NCBI GenBank assembly: GCA_026413225.1 | Contig: CM048557.1 | Location: 61,494,987-61,558,986 of the forward strand | Length of the DNA stretch: 64,000 nt | Source of the DNA: Otis tarda | Taxonomy: Eukaryota; Chordata; Aves; Otidiformes; Otididae | Direction of reading: 5' to 3' | Shown: piece after piece, positions 44,901 through 58,500 of the stretch | How positions within the stretch are numbered: position 1 is the first letter of the stretch | Layout: the number at the start of each line of letters is the position of its first letter | Notes under the pieces: generated by a model | Databases searched by the model: none | The model's input: only the letters and a program-made list of their open reading frames with translations | What the model was told of the DNA's origin: nothing | Translations under genes and position numbers: made by a program

Positions 44901-46040
44901 TCATCCTGTTAACTCCATTAAAGCAGCTGATGCTGTTAACACAGGTTTTGTTAGACTTGTGTAAGGGCTGGGATGATGGGGATCTTTGTTTCTGTCTACA
45001 TGTAGTCCCTAAAAAGGCTGCATCTGCTGTGTCATTTCTGGAGCACTGATAATTTGGTCATGTCTCATCATTTAACGTGCAGTGTTTCTATTGTTGTTGA
45101 TGAGCATTGCTGTGGAAGTCAGCTCAAGCAAGAAATCACATAGCAACTCCAGCTACTGAGATTAAGTGTCCCAGGACACTGTTCATCCACATGAGATGGA
45201 GTGTTTGCAAAAGAAAGCTTCACTTAGTCCAGAAAAAAAAAAACAAGTCCTGAGCCAATGAGTACTCTACTGACTTTGGTATGTCCAGTTCCATGTTTAA
45301 AATTGGGCATGAGTGCAAGATGGAGACTTCTGCATAATCTCTTGCACAAGGCTCTGAGAGAAACTGTATAGTCTCAGGGCAAATGTAAATATTTGTCTTA
45401 GATTAAAATTTGGTTCAAGGGCAAAGTAAGACCATCTTACTCATGTTAATACTTACCAGTCATCTCCCTGTGTGGTCACAAGTCCCTAGGCAGCTCAGCC
45501 TTAGTCCTCCTCAGCTGTATCTTGTTTAATTTATTAGGCTATTTGAGAGTTTCTCTCAAAACCCCACCCTCCTGCACCTAAGGTTAAGTTGTGGTAAAGT
45601 GGTTTCTCAGGAACAAGTGACTGTGTCCCTCCTGCCTCAGAAGTCCCCTTTGTAGAGCACTTGTAGCAACTTCCATAGGAGGCATCCATCTACCCCTTCA
45701 AAAGAAAAATCCCACTGAATGGCTGAGCAACAAGGGGAAAAAAGCAACCAGGTAGAGATTTACTATGCTGACAGCATTTGCTCTTCCTTTGTGTGTCACA
45801 AGAAGATAGAAGGATCAAGATAAGTCAAAAAGGAGCCTTATGACCAGTAGTACTGCTTTGCTCCTGCCTTACGTGGCTGAAACCACCGTGAAATGTCACT
45901 TGTAAAGCAGATAGAAATGTTTCTGCTCTTTACCTTAATGGGAAGGTCATTGTGACTTCTCCGTTTCTCTGTGGGAGCTGGCAGTAGCCAGCAGTTGTGG
46001 AGAACTTTGCTAATCCATGCACCTCCTTGTTGTCTTGTAG

Positions 46041-46548
46041 AGCAGGAAAATGGGACTGGGGCAAGCTGCAGAGAGCCTTCCATCAAGCACGCAGTGCCCA
46101 AATCACCACAAAGCAGTGTCCAGAAGATCAGCTCAGAAGGTGAACAAATGCATTCAAGTTGATATGGACTCAGAAGAGGAGAACTCCAGTGCAGACCTGA
46201 GCCTTTCTCCAACAACTGGCCTTTCCGGGAAGCCGCAGCAATCTCCAGGGGACACGTCACCTTCCCAGCGAGGTGTTTCCTCATCCCCCCAAGGGCAGCC
46301 TGCCATGCCAGCTCTGCTACCACCGCTGCCAGCCCCTCCGCCCCTGCCCCCTGGGCGTAAGGTGCCACCTCCACCCCTTCCCATGCCTGGCATAAACGCC
46401 TCGTCGCTCCCACCTCCCCAGCCATGCAGTAATCCCGAGTGCAACGACCTTACCTGCGGATATGGGGGGCAGCCCCACCCTAAGAAGACCCCGACCTTGA
46501 GGATGAAGATATTTCACTGGCAGAAGCTCCCCTCTGATGTGGTGAGAC
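46041..46548 (+). CDS. INF2-like exon a (N-terminus, FH1, start of FH2)
   Basis: Acceptor-like TTGTCTTGTAG; donor GAGAC/GTACGT. An in-frame TAG sits at the acceptor, so the frame opens here; ATG is at 46050. It encodes an acidic/Ser-rich stretch, a short FH1 (three proline runs versus nine repeats in INF2), a Cys cluster [12 protein letters not shown], then [20 protein letters not shown]. The 5' end is not homologous to INF2 exon 8, which starts in another phase with the DID-side helix. Confidence 0.87.
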
Positions 46549-49500
46549 GTACGTGTTGGTAACGCTGGGTTGATTGGTTCATTTACTTTCCATCCAAACA
46601 AAAATGCTCATGTTGGGGGGCTAAGCCTTGACTCACTAAATCAGGTCACATACATGGTCTCACTGCTCATTCTCAGTCCTGGAAAAAATTAGTATTCACA
46701 AATAAATATGGAAAGCCAGGCCTTTGCCAATAAACGGAGGAAACAGTAGTTAGGAAAAAGCACTGAACTGAGGCTCTGTGGCTGCTAAAATTATCTTCTT
46801 TTAACCTCTCAGTCTCTATTTCTTACTTGTTAAAGTGATGTTGTGAGTCTGCACTAATTAAGGTTTGCAAAATGCTCTGAGTGTGGTGAGTGGGAAGATC
46901 TGTTGAACAGTCATGCTCTGCGGTTCTTCCAAATGAGCTCCTGGCACATCACCGGTGAGTGTCTTCTCAGCTGAAACTTTTACTTTTTTTTCCCTTGCAC
47001 AGCCAGATGATACATCAGCCAAGATCCAAAGCTGAAAACTCTTGTCCATAGGGCTGGGGAACATGTAAACTCAGGGTAGGATGTAGCCTCCAACTTCATT
47101 TCATACTGACCACCGCCACGTGATTTGTGTGGGATTTTTTCCCCCACACAAAATAACATGAAGGTCTGTGGTTAACATTCGGTCTGCCAAAGGGGTTTGC
47201 AAGTCCCATTCAAGCTTCAGCAGGGAGATTGTGAGCACATTTCCGTTTATACTGCAGCTTTTCATACTCAGTTCACACAACACAGAACTCTTAGTTGTTC
47301 TTTATTGTGCTTATCACCAAGAACGGGGGATATGAAGGGGTAGATAGAATAGATACATGATAGAATACATAAACATGCACATAAAAAAAAAAAAAAAACA
47401 GTCTGAGCCACAGTTTCCTCTCTTGGGCAGAGATAAAAATTCAGATTTAGCCCCAGTGTCTTCAGTGCCACTGTTACAATCTTTCCTAAAGGGAAAGGAG
47501 GTGAGATCCTTTGTTAAGGATTCCAGCGTTGTAGGCTAGTTCATGTTTTGAAGTGCCATGTGTTATTCAGATGGCTAGTAATGATTCTGGTAATAATGCT
47601 GAGCTTGTAAGTCCTTACTTCTTGCAAAGAGATGTTTACTGAAGTGGACACAACTTCCCCCCTTTGGGTACCACAATTCTTTGGTCAGCAATAGCAAAAA
47701 GAATTTGGAGTAGCCCATTAAGTTCATCTGCTGTCTTCAGTTCAGTGAATTGAACGTGGTGGTAGTTTTCCAGGTTTAATTAGCCTTCCAGCCCTTGGGA
47801 TGCTGTCTGTGGGAGCTGTCACTCTTAAATAATTAACATTTGTCCAGGACTAATGAGCATCGTATTTCATTCATCCTCTAAAGTGTTTTCCCTTCCGTAA
47901 GTTGCACTGCTTTGAATGTTCTCTTCTTCCTCCATGATCCATCTTGCAGCGTCTTTCTCTTCCAGAAAGCCGCTCCATGTGGGCTGTGATGCCAAGCAGC
48001 AGCGAGGAGCTCGTAGAGCCCGACTATGCAAGCTTGGAGCTACTTTTCTCTATCCCACCAACAGCACCTAAGGAGAAAACGGGGCCAAAAATAAAGAAAT
48101 CAAAAGAGGTACTTGGACTGCTCACTTTTTGTAGGGCCTGGCAAAATTATTGGAAGTGAAAAGATTATTCACTCTGTACTGTTGTTAATCTTTTATAGTA
48201 AGGTAGAAAGTTGGGGATTTTTTTAATATCAATTGCCTAAGACTGTCTTTAAAAAGCATAGGAGAGGTTTAGAATTAAACATGTTGAAGTAATTCTGCTG
48301 AGGGACAGGTCTTAGCTTGAGAGAGGGAGGATATGGAGATTTCAGTGCTAATTCTCACAAACTGGAATATTCTAGACAAAGTTCCCTCCTCTATGCCTTT
48401 GCCTCTCTGTCTTTCTAAAATAGATCTAATGATCAATATGTACTGTTGCAAATTGCTCTGAGACTGAGCAATGAAGATTGTTGATAATGCTATTACTAGA
48501 GAAGAATGAATCTGTCTCAACAAACAAAAGTTCTAAAATTTCTGTTAAAATCAAGATAAGTCTGTTTTAGCTGACTGCTTTTTTTTTTTCTTTTCACAGA
48601 TCACATTCATAGGTCCAAAGAAAAGCCTCCTTTTGAGCATATTTCTGAAGCAATTTAAGTGGTAAGATTTAGAGTACTATCTGAATTATTTATTTGATGT
48701 GTGTATTCAGACACTACAGAAATTAGCAGAAATACTTTACAACCACTATCTTTCTTTAGCAAGGAGTCAACTTTTTTCCTTCAAAAAAAAACTAACGAGA
48801 TGTGGCAGTCTGTTTCCAGGCAATTAATATCACATCTCAAACTGGTAAACCTAAAACTTAACACCACTTACTCCTAAAGAGAGAATATTCATCAATAACA
48901 GCACAACCATATGTAAATATATTTTTCTTCAGTATTAGTGATATAAATATCAACTGCTGTCAGCACCCATTACTGAAGATTCCTGATTGGAAGTTTCAAG
49001 TAACTTAATTAATTTTAAAGAGACATCTCCAGGCATTCACATCCAAAATTGTACACAGCTTTCATTTGCAGTTTCCTATAAATAGGAAACAGTTTCTATA
49101 ATTAAAACAATGGAAATTTACCAACCCACAGGGGAAGGAAAAAAAAAAAAAAGGCAAAAGAAAGGAGTCTGTACTAGTTTTTGGCAAAATATCTTTACTT
49201 TTAGATGCCCTGAAACTACTGCAGGATGAAGATGGATTTTCTGCTCTCTCCCTGCCCTTTTTGCAGTGGCCCATGTTATGGGGGCTTTAAAAAGAAACTC
49301 AGCCTAGAAGTTCCTTTGAGTTAAGAATAAATCAGAATCAGTCAGTCAGAGGGATTTTTAAATTTTATTTTATTCTTTTTCCATCGCAAACTGCTTCTCG
49401 GGGTGGGGGGAAGAGCTGTGCATAGCCTAATCCAGTCGCTCTTTCCTCTCTCTGCGTGATTCCCTGGGCAGCGGTGACCGTGGGATCAAAGAGTTGAGCC

Positions 49501-52500
49501 CCGCTTGCATTCGTGAGGGATGCAGGCTGGGTCCTTCCTCTGCGAGCGCTGGCGGATGCAGGGAGCCGAGCTCTCCGGAGCCGAGCTCTCCAGAGCCCAA
49601 ACCAGAGCAGCCTGGACTCATTTCAAAGACATGCTGTCTGCCAAAGTTTCAGGGAAGGATTTTGTGTAAAACTTTCTGGGATCCTTATAAATACTTCTCA
49701 GGAGGAGAAGAGCCATCAGTTTTGGCCTTGGCTTTGCTGTAAGCAGTGGAGAAATGCAAAAGTAAATCTCTTCTCGGTGACACTGGATGATCACAGTAAA
49801 AGGAGAGCCTTCAGGGTTTGTTGTGTAAAGACGAACAAAGCCCAAAAGCATATCTAAATTATGAGGAATCTTTAAAAAATCCTCTGCTTTTTCATATCTC
49901 CACTGCACTTCTGAGCACTAAGATCCAAAATGTAATGGGAGGCAAGTACAGCAAGAATTGCTTCCTTTACTCCTACAGCGCTAGCGGAGAGATTGGGGTC
50001 TCTTCTGTTTGTCATCTTAATCCTCCCTACGTCCTTGCTCCACAGCATGTCTCTCTTTCCTACAGCTCCAATGAAGAGATTGCTGCCATGATTCAGAAAG
50101 GGGATAGATCCAAGTTGGATGCTGAGATTCTGAAGCAGCTACTTAAACTGCTGCCTGAAGACCGTGAGGTATCTATTAAGTGTGTTATTCTGATGGAGTT
50201 CAGTGTGCTTTGTGCTCAGCTTGAAACGCTCACGCTGCTAAAGCAAGAAGCTATGATTGGATCCTACATCCTCGTGCACCATCCCAGTCAATCAGCTTCC
50301 AATGTAGAGTGGTGGGAAGTCTGCCCCAGCAATGGTCTGGCCTCTTCACACACAGGTTAGGCAACAGCACCTCGGGAGACTCAACACAGGTGTGGAACAA
50401 CTGCTGCTCTCTATTTCCATTATTTTAATTAGATGGATGAGGTACATCAGCATTTGTGGACTTAGGTGAATAGAGAGCCTTTCAGAGCAGGTTTCAATGA
50501 GGAGAAAGGGAAAAGACCCATCTTTTTAAAGGGGCTGCTGGACTTCTATGTACTGTAGCTTGCTGAATCCCTGCCTGTGGATCAAGGATTCATCCTACAA
50601 GATGCTGTACAAATGCAGATGACCTTCCAGTTAAAATAAAACCTACATGTTTGCCCTTACGAACCAGTTCATACATGGAATTTATTGTTCCTCTGCCTCA
50701 TTCCCATTGCCTGTGCACACAGCAAGTTCTGAACAGCCCATTCATTTCATGCCTGTAAGTAGCAATGGGCACCAGAAATATTAGTGTGGTTATTTTACTG
50801 TTTTGTTCTCCATTAGATAAATAACTTGAAATCTTGCAAAGAAGAAAAATCAGAACTAGCAAGTGCAGATCAGTTTTATCTCCATCTCTTGGAAGTTCCT
50901 AGGTAAGCAAAATTTTCCTTGTCTTCAACCCATGAGCATGGTTCTTTATAAGATTTGTGCCTAAGAATTAAGGCCTCTGTTTCCTGTGCTAGAGGGATGT
51001 TCCTGATATTCAGCCCTCAGGATAAATCACCTGACTGATATTTGTAGAGCTGGTTTGAGAAACCTTTTCTTCCCAAAGGTCAAAGAGGCTTTCAAACACC
51101 TTTGGTAAACTACAGTTAAATTAACCTTGAAATGAGAAAACTCTTGACTGTGGTACAGCTGCTATCTGTATGGCTTGAAGTTGCAGACTGAATCCTGCAC
51201 CAGGCTGCTGATTCACTCCACCTCTGGTTTAGAGATTCCAGTTACCAAGAGAGCCCACAAACCCATCAGTGAATCACAGCAGTGCCTGTGCTTTCACCAT
51301 CTCCATAATTTTTACCAAGTCAGATGAGGTGCACACAGAGAAATCTTTATACTGTTCATAAAACCATGGTGATATGTCATAATTCATAGGTATAGCTCTC
51401 CATAAATCTGATTATTTGCCATGCCACAGATGGAGACACTTTCTTGAAAACGTCATGGTGAAAATCTGGCTTTTCATTTTCTCAAACTTACAGCTAGTTT
51501 TAAAAGTACTTTAGAAAATCTTTTCATGGCTCACTGCAAAACTAGTCTGAATTTCCCTTTGGGAAGTTAAAAGGAAGAACAAAAATCCTGGCTACTGCTG
51601 CCCAGAAATTGTCAAAAATTATTGCCTCATTATGCTAGGAAGCCACTGCCAGGTGTCAGTGCAACATTGCTTTCTGAAAGAAGAGATGACTGTTTCTAGA
51701 ATATCTTTGGAAATATCTGTTTGATTTATTTATAATCCAGTGCTCGTGTCTGAGCATTAAAGAGAGCACAACAATGCTGGTTCCACGCTTTGCCTAAAAT
51801 GGGCGATTCTCTTGCCGAACACAAGTCCATTAATCAGGCCTGTGGCGTTTGTTTTTGTGGTGTTTGTTGGGTTTTTTCCACTGATCTCTTTTAGCTACCA
51901 GTTGCGGATTGAATGTATGCTGATTTGTGAGGAAACAAAAATTCTGCTGGAGTGTCTGTGGCCAAAAGCACAAGCCATCAGGACAGCCTGTGAAAGTAAG
52001 TATAGCAGCGTGGTGTCCATGCCCAGGCTCAGTCATAGGGAGCTCCTCTTCTACTTGAATAGCTCCAGTGGTAGCATATGCTATAATCTAATTGAAATGA
52101 ACTTTTTAATCCCTGAATATGTAGCAAGCATCAAAATGTTTCTGCAGATTCCTGCTTCTAGAATTCTTTCTGCAAAATTGGAACTCGTGCTGCCCTGCTC
52201 CAAAGTGGAGCTTCTGTCAACGTGAATAGCACAGACCTCCCTGCTACCAGTGGTTCTGCAGAGAAAGAGGAAATTTCCTTTATGCCAATGGCAGATTCTG
52301 TTTGAATATAGGTTAAATTTTTGTGTGCAGTAGAGATTTCTGTCCACAACAATGAATTGATTCCAGTTTTTCCTGTAGTGCACACTGGCTGCAGTCCAGC
52401 TTAGCTCTGTGATAGAGCAGATCACGGTCACATACCAGAATTTGGCTTCCAAAGCAGATGTCCCAGATGATGTTCACCAGTGTTTCAGGAACCCCCTCCA

Positions 52501-55500
52501 CACAAAATTAAAACTGGTTTTAATTTTAAGTCAGATCTTTCTTGAAGTTGTTCTTGCATTCTAGCATCAGTTTTGTAGTTTTAGGGAGACGTTGACCTCC
52601 TGTTGAACAGTTAAACTGCAAAATTTCTGTTTATGTTTATGTTTGTACGTAAACTTGACTATACGTGGCTGTCTGATGCCAGTGCTGTAGTCACTCTTCA
52701 CTGTATCTCAATCAACAGCTCTCTGCAGTCCCACCCTGTCACCCCTGCTCCCCCTCCATCCATCTGCGTGGGTCAGTGTACCTGTTCTAGTTCTGCCATA
52801 AACTTTATTCTTACCCCAGATTCTCCTGCTAAAATGTACAGCTCCTGGTTATCACTCTCACTAACGATGATAACGAGGCAAAAAGCCCTTTTCTTAACCT
52901 AGAATACTATGTGCTGGAAATGTTTATACACTTTCTCATATGCAGTTCTCCTCATAAGCAGCTGCAGGGCTGACACATCTATGCTCCAAACTTGATGGGA
53001 AAACTAGTTTTCCATCAATTTGTAGAGAAGAAACCACAGTAGAAGCTTACTCATTCTACTTCCATTCAGCTGAGTTATTTCTGTACTGGCATATTTCCAA
53101 ATCCATAACAATGGCTTGACATAATCTTGGATGAGAATTTTGTTACCCTCTCTGTCAAACTTAAGAAAAATCCTATTTCAGATCATTTACTTTAATTTAT
53201 TGAAAATGTCTCTCTTTTTATTCCTCAGCACTTCTTACCAGTCACCGATTGCCAATTTTCTGCCAATTGATTCTTAAAGTTGGAAACTTTCTGAATTATG
53301 TAAGTAAACTCATTTCTTTAGTTGCTGTATTCCTAAAGATAACAGAAAATACAAATGCAAGATTTAGAAACTGAAGGAAGGAACTTTTTTTCTATGTCTT
53401 CTAGGGGCATCACACTGGAGATGCTGGAGGTTTTAAAATTAGTGCCTTGCTCAGACTAACAGAAACAAAAGCAAACCGAAGCCACATTACTCTGCTTCAC
53501 CATATTTTGGAGGTACAACAAAGCTGTGAAATTACTCCTGTGTGCATTATTCTCAAATATTCATTCCCTAGAAACTAAGGGGCTTTGACCTCAGTAGCAC
53601 CTCCCTGTAGGCATCTGGAGGGTGAGCCTCTGTGCCTGAAATATGATGAAAACTTTTCCACCATTCTCTAGGCAGATGGGATCAAATCCATATGCAGTAA
53701 TGTTTTGAAAGTTAACACTAGGTTTCCTTTCTCAAGTTTGCTTAATATGTCTGCTTGCTCTTCTCTTCCTCCTCTTCTCCAACTGCTCTCTCGTGTTGAC
53801 ATCTCCCAAACGCATCTGTCAAATGAAATTAATTTCAGTGGTATAAAGACAAAATCTCAGGTCAGCTTGTGCACTGTGGCAGCACATGGGATGTAAGCCT
53901 GAGCAGTTAGAAGAGCCTTTCACTTTCTTTTTAACTCCCTATGGGTGCCAACATGAGAAAAAGAATTAACAAGACTAAATTCACCCATATGCTCATAAGA
54001 ATGAAAACTGAAGTGTTAATTTTTCAGTCATCCAGCTTAAAAACTTTCCTTTCCTACTCTTTGACTGGCTATGCAAGGTAACCATTTTTCACTTCAATTT
54101 TAGGAGGTTGAAAAAAACCACATAGACCTGCTGCAGCTTCCCAGAGATCTTGACTTTGTTTCCAAGGCAGCAGGGTAGGACTTTATTGTTTGTTTTTGTC
54201 ATGTATGAATTGCCAACGTCTTTAAAGCCAACAAGGAGCTGAGTCATTTTATGGTGGTGTAAAAAGGCCACAGAACTTCTTTGCTGTGAGAGAGAGGTTC
54301 CCTTCTAACATCAAACAGTGTGGAGGTTTATAAATTAACCTCGTTAAGACTTTTTTACGTGGAACTCAGTGTGATTTTTCTTTCGGACGCTCCAGTACTA
54401 CCTTAGAAGTGAAATTGTGTAAATAGTGAACTCTCTCATTTTCAAGGACTGGATTCTTCTTCCCACATATTGCAATAGAAACACACCTTCCCTGAAATGT
54501 CTGAGTCCTACTCATGTGCAAGCCCATCAGGTGGTACCTGCACAGGGCTGCTGTCAGGAGGGAATGACTGGGGCGATTCACTGGCAATTGCGGGGCCTCA
54601 GGAGTCCCTGAGTTGAGTATCAGCACAAGTTTCTAGTAGATGTGAGCAGAAAGAAAAAATTTATTCCTGCAGACTTTCCCCCATGTGCCTGAAAGCCTCA
54701 TGAGTCTAACATGAGCTCTTTCTGTTTAGCTCAGAAGAATAACATGGAGATACTTCAAATTACACTAATCAGAATCCTTATTTAGGATTAACATTTTTTA
54801 ATCCTGTTATGAATTCATAGGAACCTTGCAGTGTTTTACATTTCCTTGTAACTAGAAGCAGGGGTAACTTTTAAATCTGGAGATGGATAGATATTTGCTA
54901 AGTAGCTGCTAAATAATTTTATTAAGTATTTTTATTCAGTAATGCCACAGAAAATATTATGGCTTTTCTGAGTTATCCGTGCAGAATTTAAGTTGGATGT
55001 TGTTTTGAAACAAGAATTTCTTTTTGGGTAGTGTCATAATAGAAATATTTTGTTATCTGAAACTACATCTTTCTAGTCAATGATATAAATGTGCTCTTCT
55101 TTATAAAGTAATTGCCCTCTAGTTTAGTCAAACTCTCAAACTTACAAAATCGATTTGGTAACCAACCTGTGAAGAACTGTTTACAATGTGAGTCCTGCAA
55201 CGGGCGCTTCGAACGCTGCTCATATCTGGATGCACCCTGGCACAGCCCGTCAGGTTTAGCTGATCCAGCACCTTTTGTCTGGCACAAAGGGGAGGTCAGC
55301 ACAGAGATGATGTTGGTTCGGCAGTGTAACATGTTTGGGTCTCCACAGGAGCTAAATGAACTCTGGGAAGAGATAGAGTTTTGAACTATAAATACATTAG
55401 GGAGAAAAGGCAAGAGGGGAAAAGAACCAGCTGAGTAAGGGCAGTATTGGCACAAGGGAGATGAGCATGTGGTGCCTATGAATAAAAATAGGCTGGAAAT

Positions 55501-58500
55501 TTCGGAGGAGTTTTTTGAATTCTAGAACAGTGAGGTTCCACAGTCTGTCCAGGCAGGTAGTGAGGGCAAAAGCACAGATTCTTTCTTAGATGAGGGTTTG
55601 AGCACGTAGGAAAAGATTTATATAGAGGAAAACTACCTGCAAAAGCAGGGTCCGGGTTGAACAATTAATTCTATGTTCATTGCAGAGATGATACTGTTTA
55701 TAATAATTTTTTAACTTAATGAAAACAGAAGACTCACCCCTTCAATGTACTGTCCCTTTCGTGGACCTTTCAGAATCCACTTTGACGTTATGCGGGCTGA
55801 GGCAGGTGCCAATTTGAAGAAATTGTTGGAAATAGAGAAGCGTTTATTTTTGTCGACAGACGATTTAAAAATACAGCATGCACAATCTGTTCAAGTAGGT
55901 AATGTGGGTGTGACATACTTCCCATCCTTCTTCCTAAACACTTTCAATCTTTTCTCAAAGGCACTGTAATTCAGGTTGCAAATGGACATAGAGGTCTATG
56001 GGAAAGGGGTCGTAACTACCCTCCCCCTGTGCCCTGGTGGGAGGAGACCCTCAGATTTTCCTCCACTTCTGTAATGTGGTATCGTGACAAGGAAACAGCT
56101 GAGGACAGTCAGCTCTATGTGTGGGCAAAAGAAAGGAAGGCCCTAAAAATGAAATGTAGGATGCAACTATAAATGTGGTTTGTCTTGCTTTTTTTTTTTT
56201 TTATTTTTTTTAATGTATCTAAATATCCTAGCTCTCCGTGTTCTCAAAACAGGGTCACTAACTAAAGCTAAAAGGCAGAAATCCTGGTGCTCTGTCTCCC
56301 TTGATCAGTCATCCCAGGTCATGCCAAATTGCCATGTGGTTGTACGCTGAAAGTGGCAACATAAAATGAGATGCTTCGGGCCAAATGAAACCATGGAAAC
56401 GCAGACAGTTCAGTTAAGGGGAAAAATATCACACATTGTGAACCAATCTGAATGGTCAGGTTTTTAAAAAACTCATTACTTTGGGTTAACTGGCTTGAGT
56501 CTTCTGGGCAGCTCAGAATACGTCACTTCTTAATGTGCACAAATTGTGTTGCAAACTGTGTCTCAGGGCAGTCTCGATGCTTCAAAGGAACTGCAGAAGG
56601 AGTTTGCCACCATTGAAAAGAAGAAGGAAGAACTTGCTGATTATCTTTGTGAAGACAGAAAAAAATTATGTTTAGAAGATGTATTTAACACAATGAAAAC
56701 CTTCAGAGAGCTCTTCCTCAAGGCCTTACAGGTGGTTTGCATTTGTGACTGTTTATAAATAGATTGAGAGCTTTTTTTTTTTAAAGGAAGCCAAAATTTA
56801 TTTTTTCTTTTACTCCAAGTTGAGTTACCTAAACACTGACTGCAGGAGTAAATGAAAGTAATTGTTTATTTCATTGCAACCTGCAGCAAGAGATGAGCAT
56901 GTCAGGAAATATAAAATGTGATTTCTTTTTTTTCCTATGGAGAACTGAGAACCTGCCAAGTTGTTGTTCCCATTGTAAAATTATTAATCAGGCTTCAATG
57001 CAATAGGAGCATCCCCCTACTACATACTTCACACCTGAACTAATGTACTTCCTCCAGGGTTTTCTTAATGCCAGGTGATAGTGGCTTCACATTTATATAT
57101 TTTAACAGCAGCAATCACCCATTCCTGCACTGACTCCAGCAGAGGCCAAGCCTGGATTTGCTTTCTGTAGAGGGAATCCTCTGCATTACGACAAGTATTG
57201 ACAGAATACGGACAACTATGCTGGGCAACGTCAAGGCAAGAGAGGGTGAAGGAGTGCTTTAGGACAGATCCTAATTTCAGATCAAAGCAAAGGAGCTTCT
57301 GAGGAAATGCTGGAAGATGAAAAAGATATCCTGTAATGTTCCCACTACCTGCTCTTCCTGTGAGGCACTTGACTTCAATTTTGTAAGCAATACAGCTACC
57401 CAGGCTCCAAAATAAAGCGATAGCATCACAGGCAGTCTGGAGAAAAAAAAAAAACCCTGCAAACCACAGATCCCTTGGCAATCCACTTCACCCTTAGAGT
57501 TCTAAAACTGTAGGCAGGAAGGAAAGAATTAAGAGAGTTGAGAACATCATGGCTCAGCATCTGTGGAGAGCTATGCTGGAAAACTGCTGTGAAGGGTAAA
57601 TCCAGCAACTGCAGTTCTTTCAAGAAACAGTCCCAATAAACATTATGTGGTGTCCTAGTACAGCTGCAGAAGATTTAAACTACTTTTTTGGGTGCTGCTT
57701 GTTCACAGCCAGGCTGGGGCAGTTAGAAAAATGCTTCTTTTTATCTACCCCACATGTAAACTCCCTTTCATCCTATTTTTGGTTCCATTTCTCAGCAGCA
57801 CCTCACCTCAAAGGTACCACAGCCGTTAGCCACACTGTATGCATTTTCTGTTACCTTCGTTGCAGATCTGTAATGTAATCTCTTCTCCGTTCTTGCCTTG
57901 CTTTCTATCGCTGTAGTAAAGATACTGTCTATGCTTGAAACAGCAACATGAAGAAAAGTTGAAGGTTTTAATTTTATTGTTCTGTGATTTTGATTTTTAT
58001 ACTAGACTCAACCATGTGCATCATCTCTTTCTAGTGCCATTTGATGGAAGCTTTAAGCCTAAGGTGTAACTTTTATTTTGAGATGAGCCTTCTGTGTAAA
58101 GCAGGTCTCTTAGAACTACCAGCATTGTTGGTGCTATCTTTTCATTTTCACATCAAATAGGAAGGGAAATAATTTTGATAAATAGTGACCCTTCACAGCT
58201 CCTAAGCTTACCTAGAGAGATTTTGCTGTTGCTACTTCTTTGTTTAAACAAAATCCTTCTCCATTCCCTGAGGGTTCTTTCTGGTCTCTTATTCTTCAGG
58301 TAACAAAAACTGAGCTATGCAAATGAAATTACTGTAATAAGAATCTGCCCTCTTCCTCTCCATCTACTTGAAGAGGTGGGAGAAAAAAATGGAAGAAAAA
58401 AAAAAAAAAAAAAAAGTGTTTGAAACAGCCAAACAATCCCCAAAACTGATAGAGTGAAAAGAAGCTGGTTCATCACCCAGGATTGATGACTGCTTCACCA

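Larger units (their letters stand above)
35248..46040. other. Intergenic or 5'-intronic DNA between the LTR element and the INF2-like gene
   Basis: I searched both strands by eye for DID-like exons (motifs such as [28 protein letters not shown]) and found none. Open frames such as 36646-36918, 37380-37667 and 41682-42212 lack splice context and family resemblance. The stretch contains a MIR-like relic near 42330-42415, a weak CR1-like tail near 41130-41182, an AAACATA microsatellite, and A/T-rich DNA from 43600 to 44560. A 5' exon of the INF2-like gene may lie here unrecognised. Confidence 0.55.

Noticed and set aside
30838..46040. Possibility that DID exons of the paralogue lie here
   Set aside because: No translated segment resembles any of the six DID exons, although they are conserved enough in INF2 to be obvious; a strongly diverged copy cannot be fully excluded by eye.
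55112..55384. 90-codon Cys-containing open frame in an INF2-like intron (with a 130-codon frame opposite)
   Set aside because: No recognised domain, no promoter or splice context, and the opposite strand is equally open; may be an unrecognised repeat fragment.
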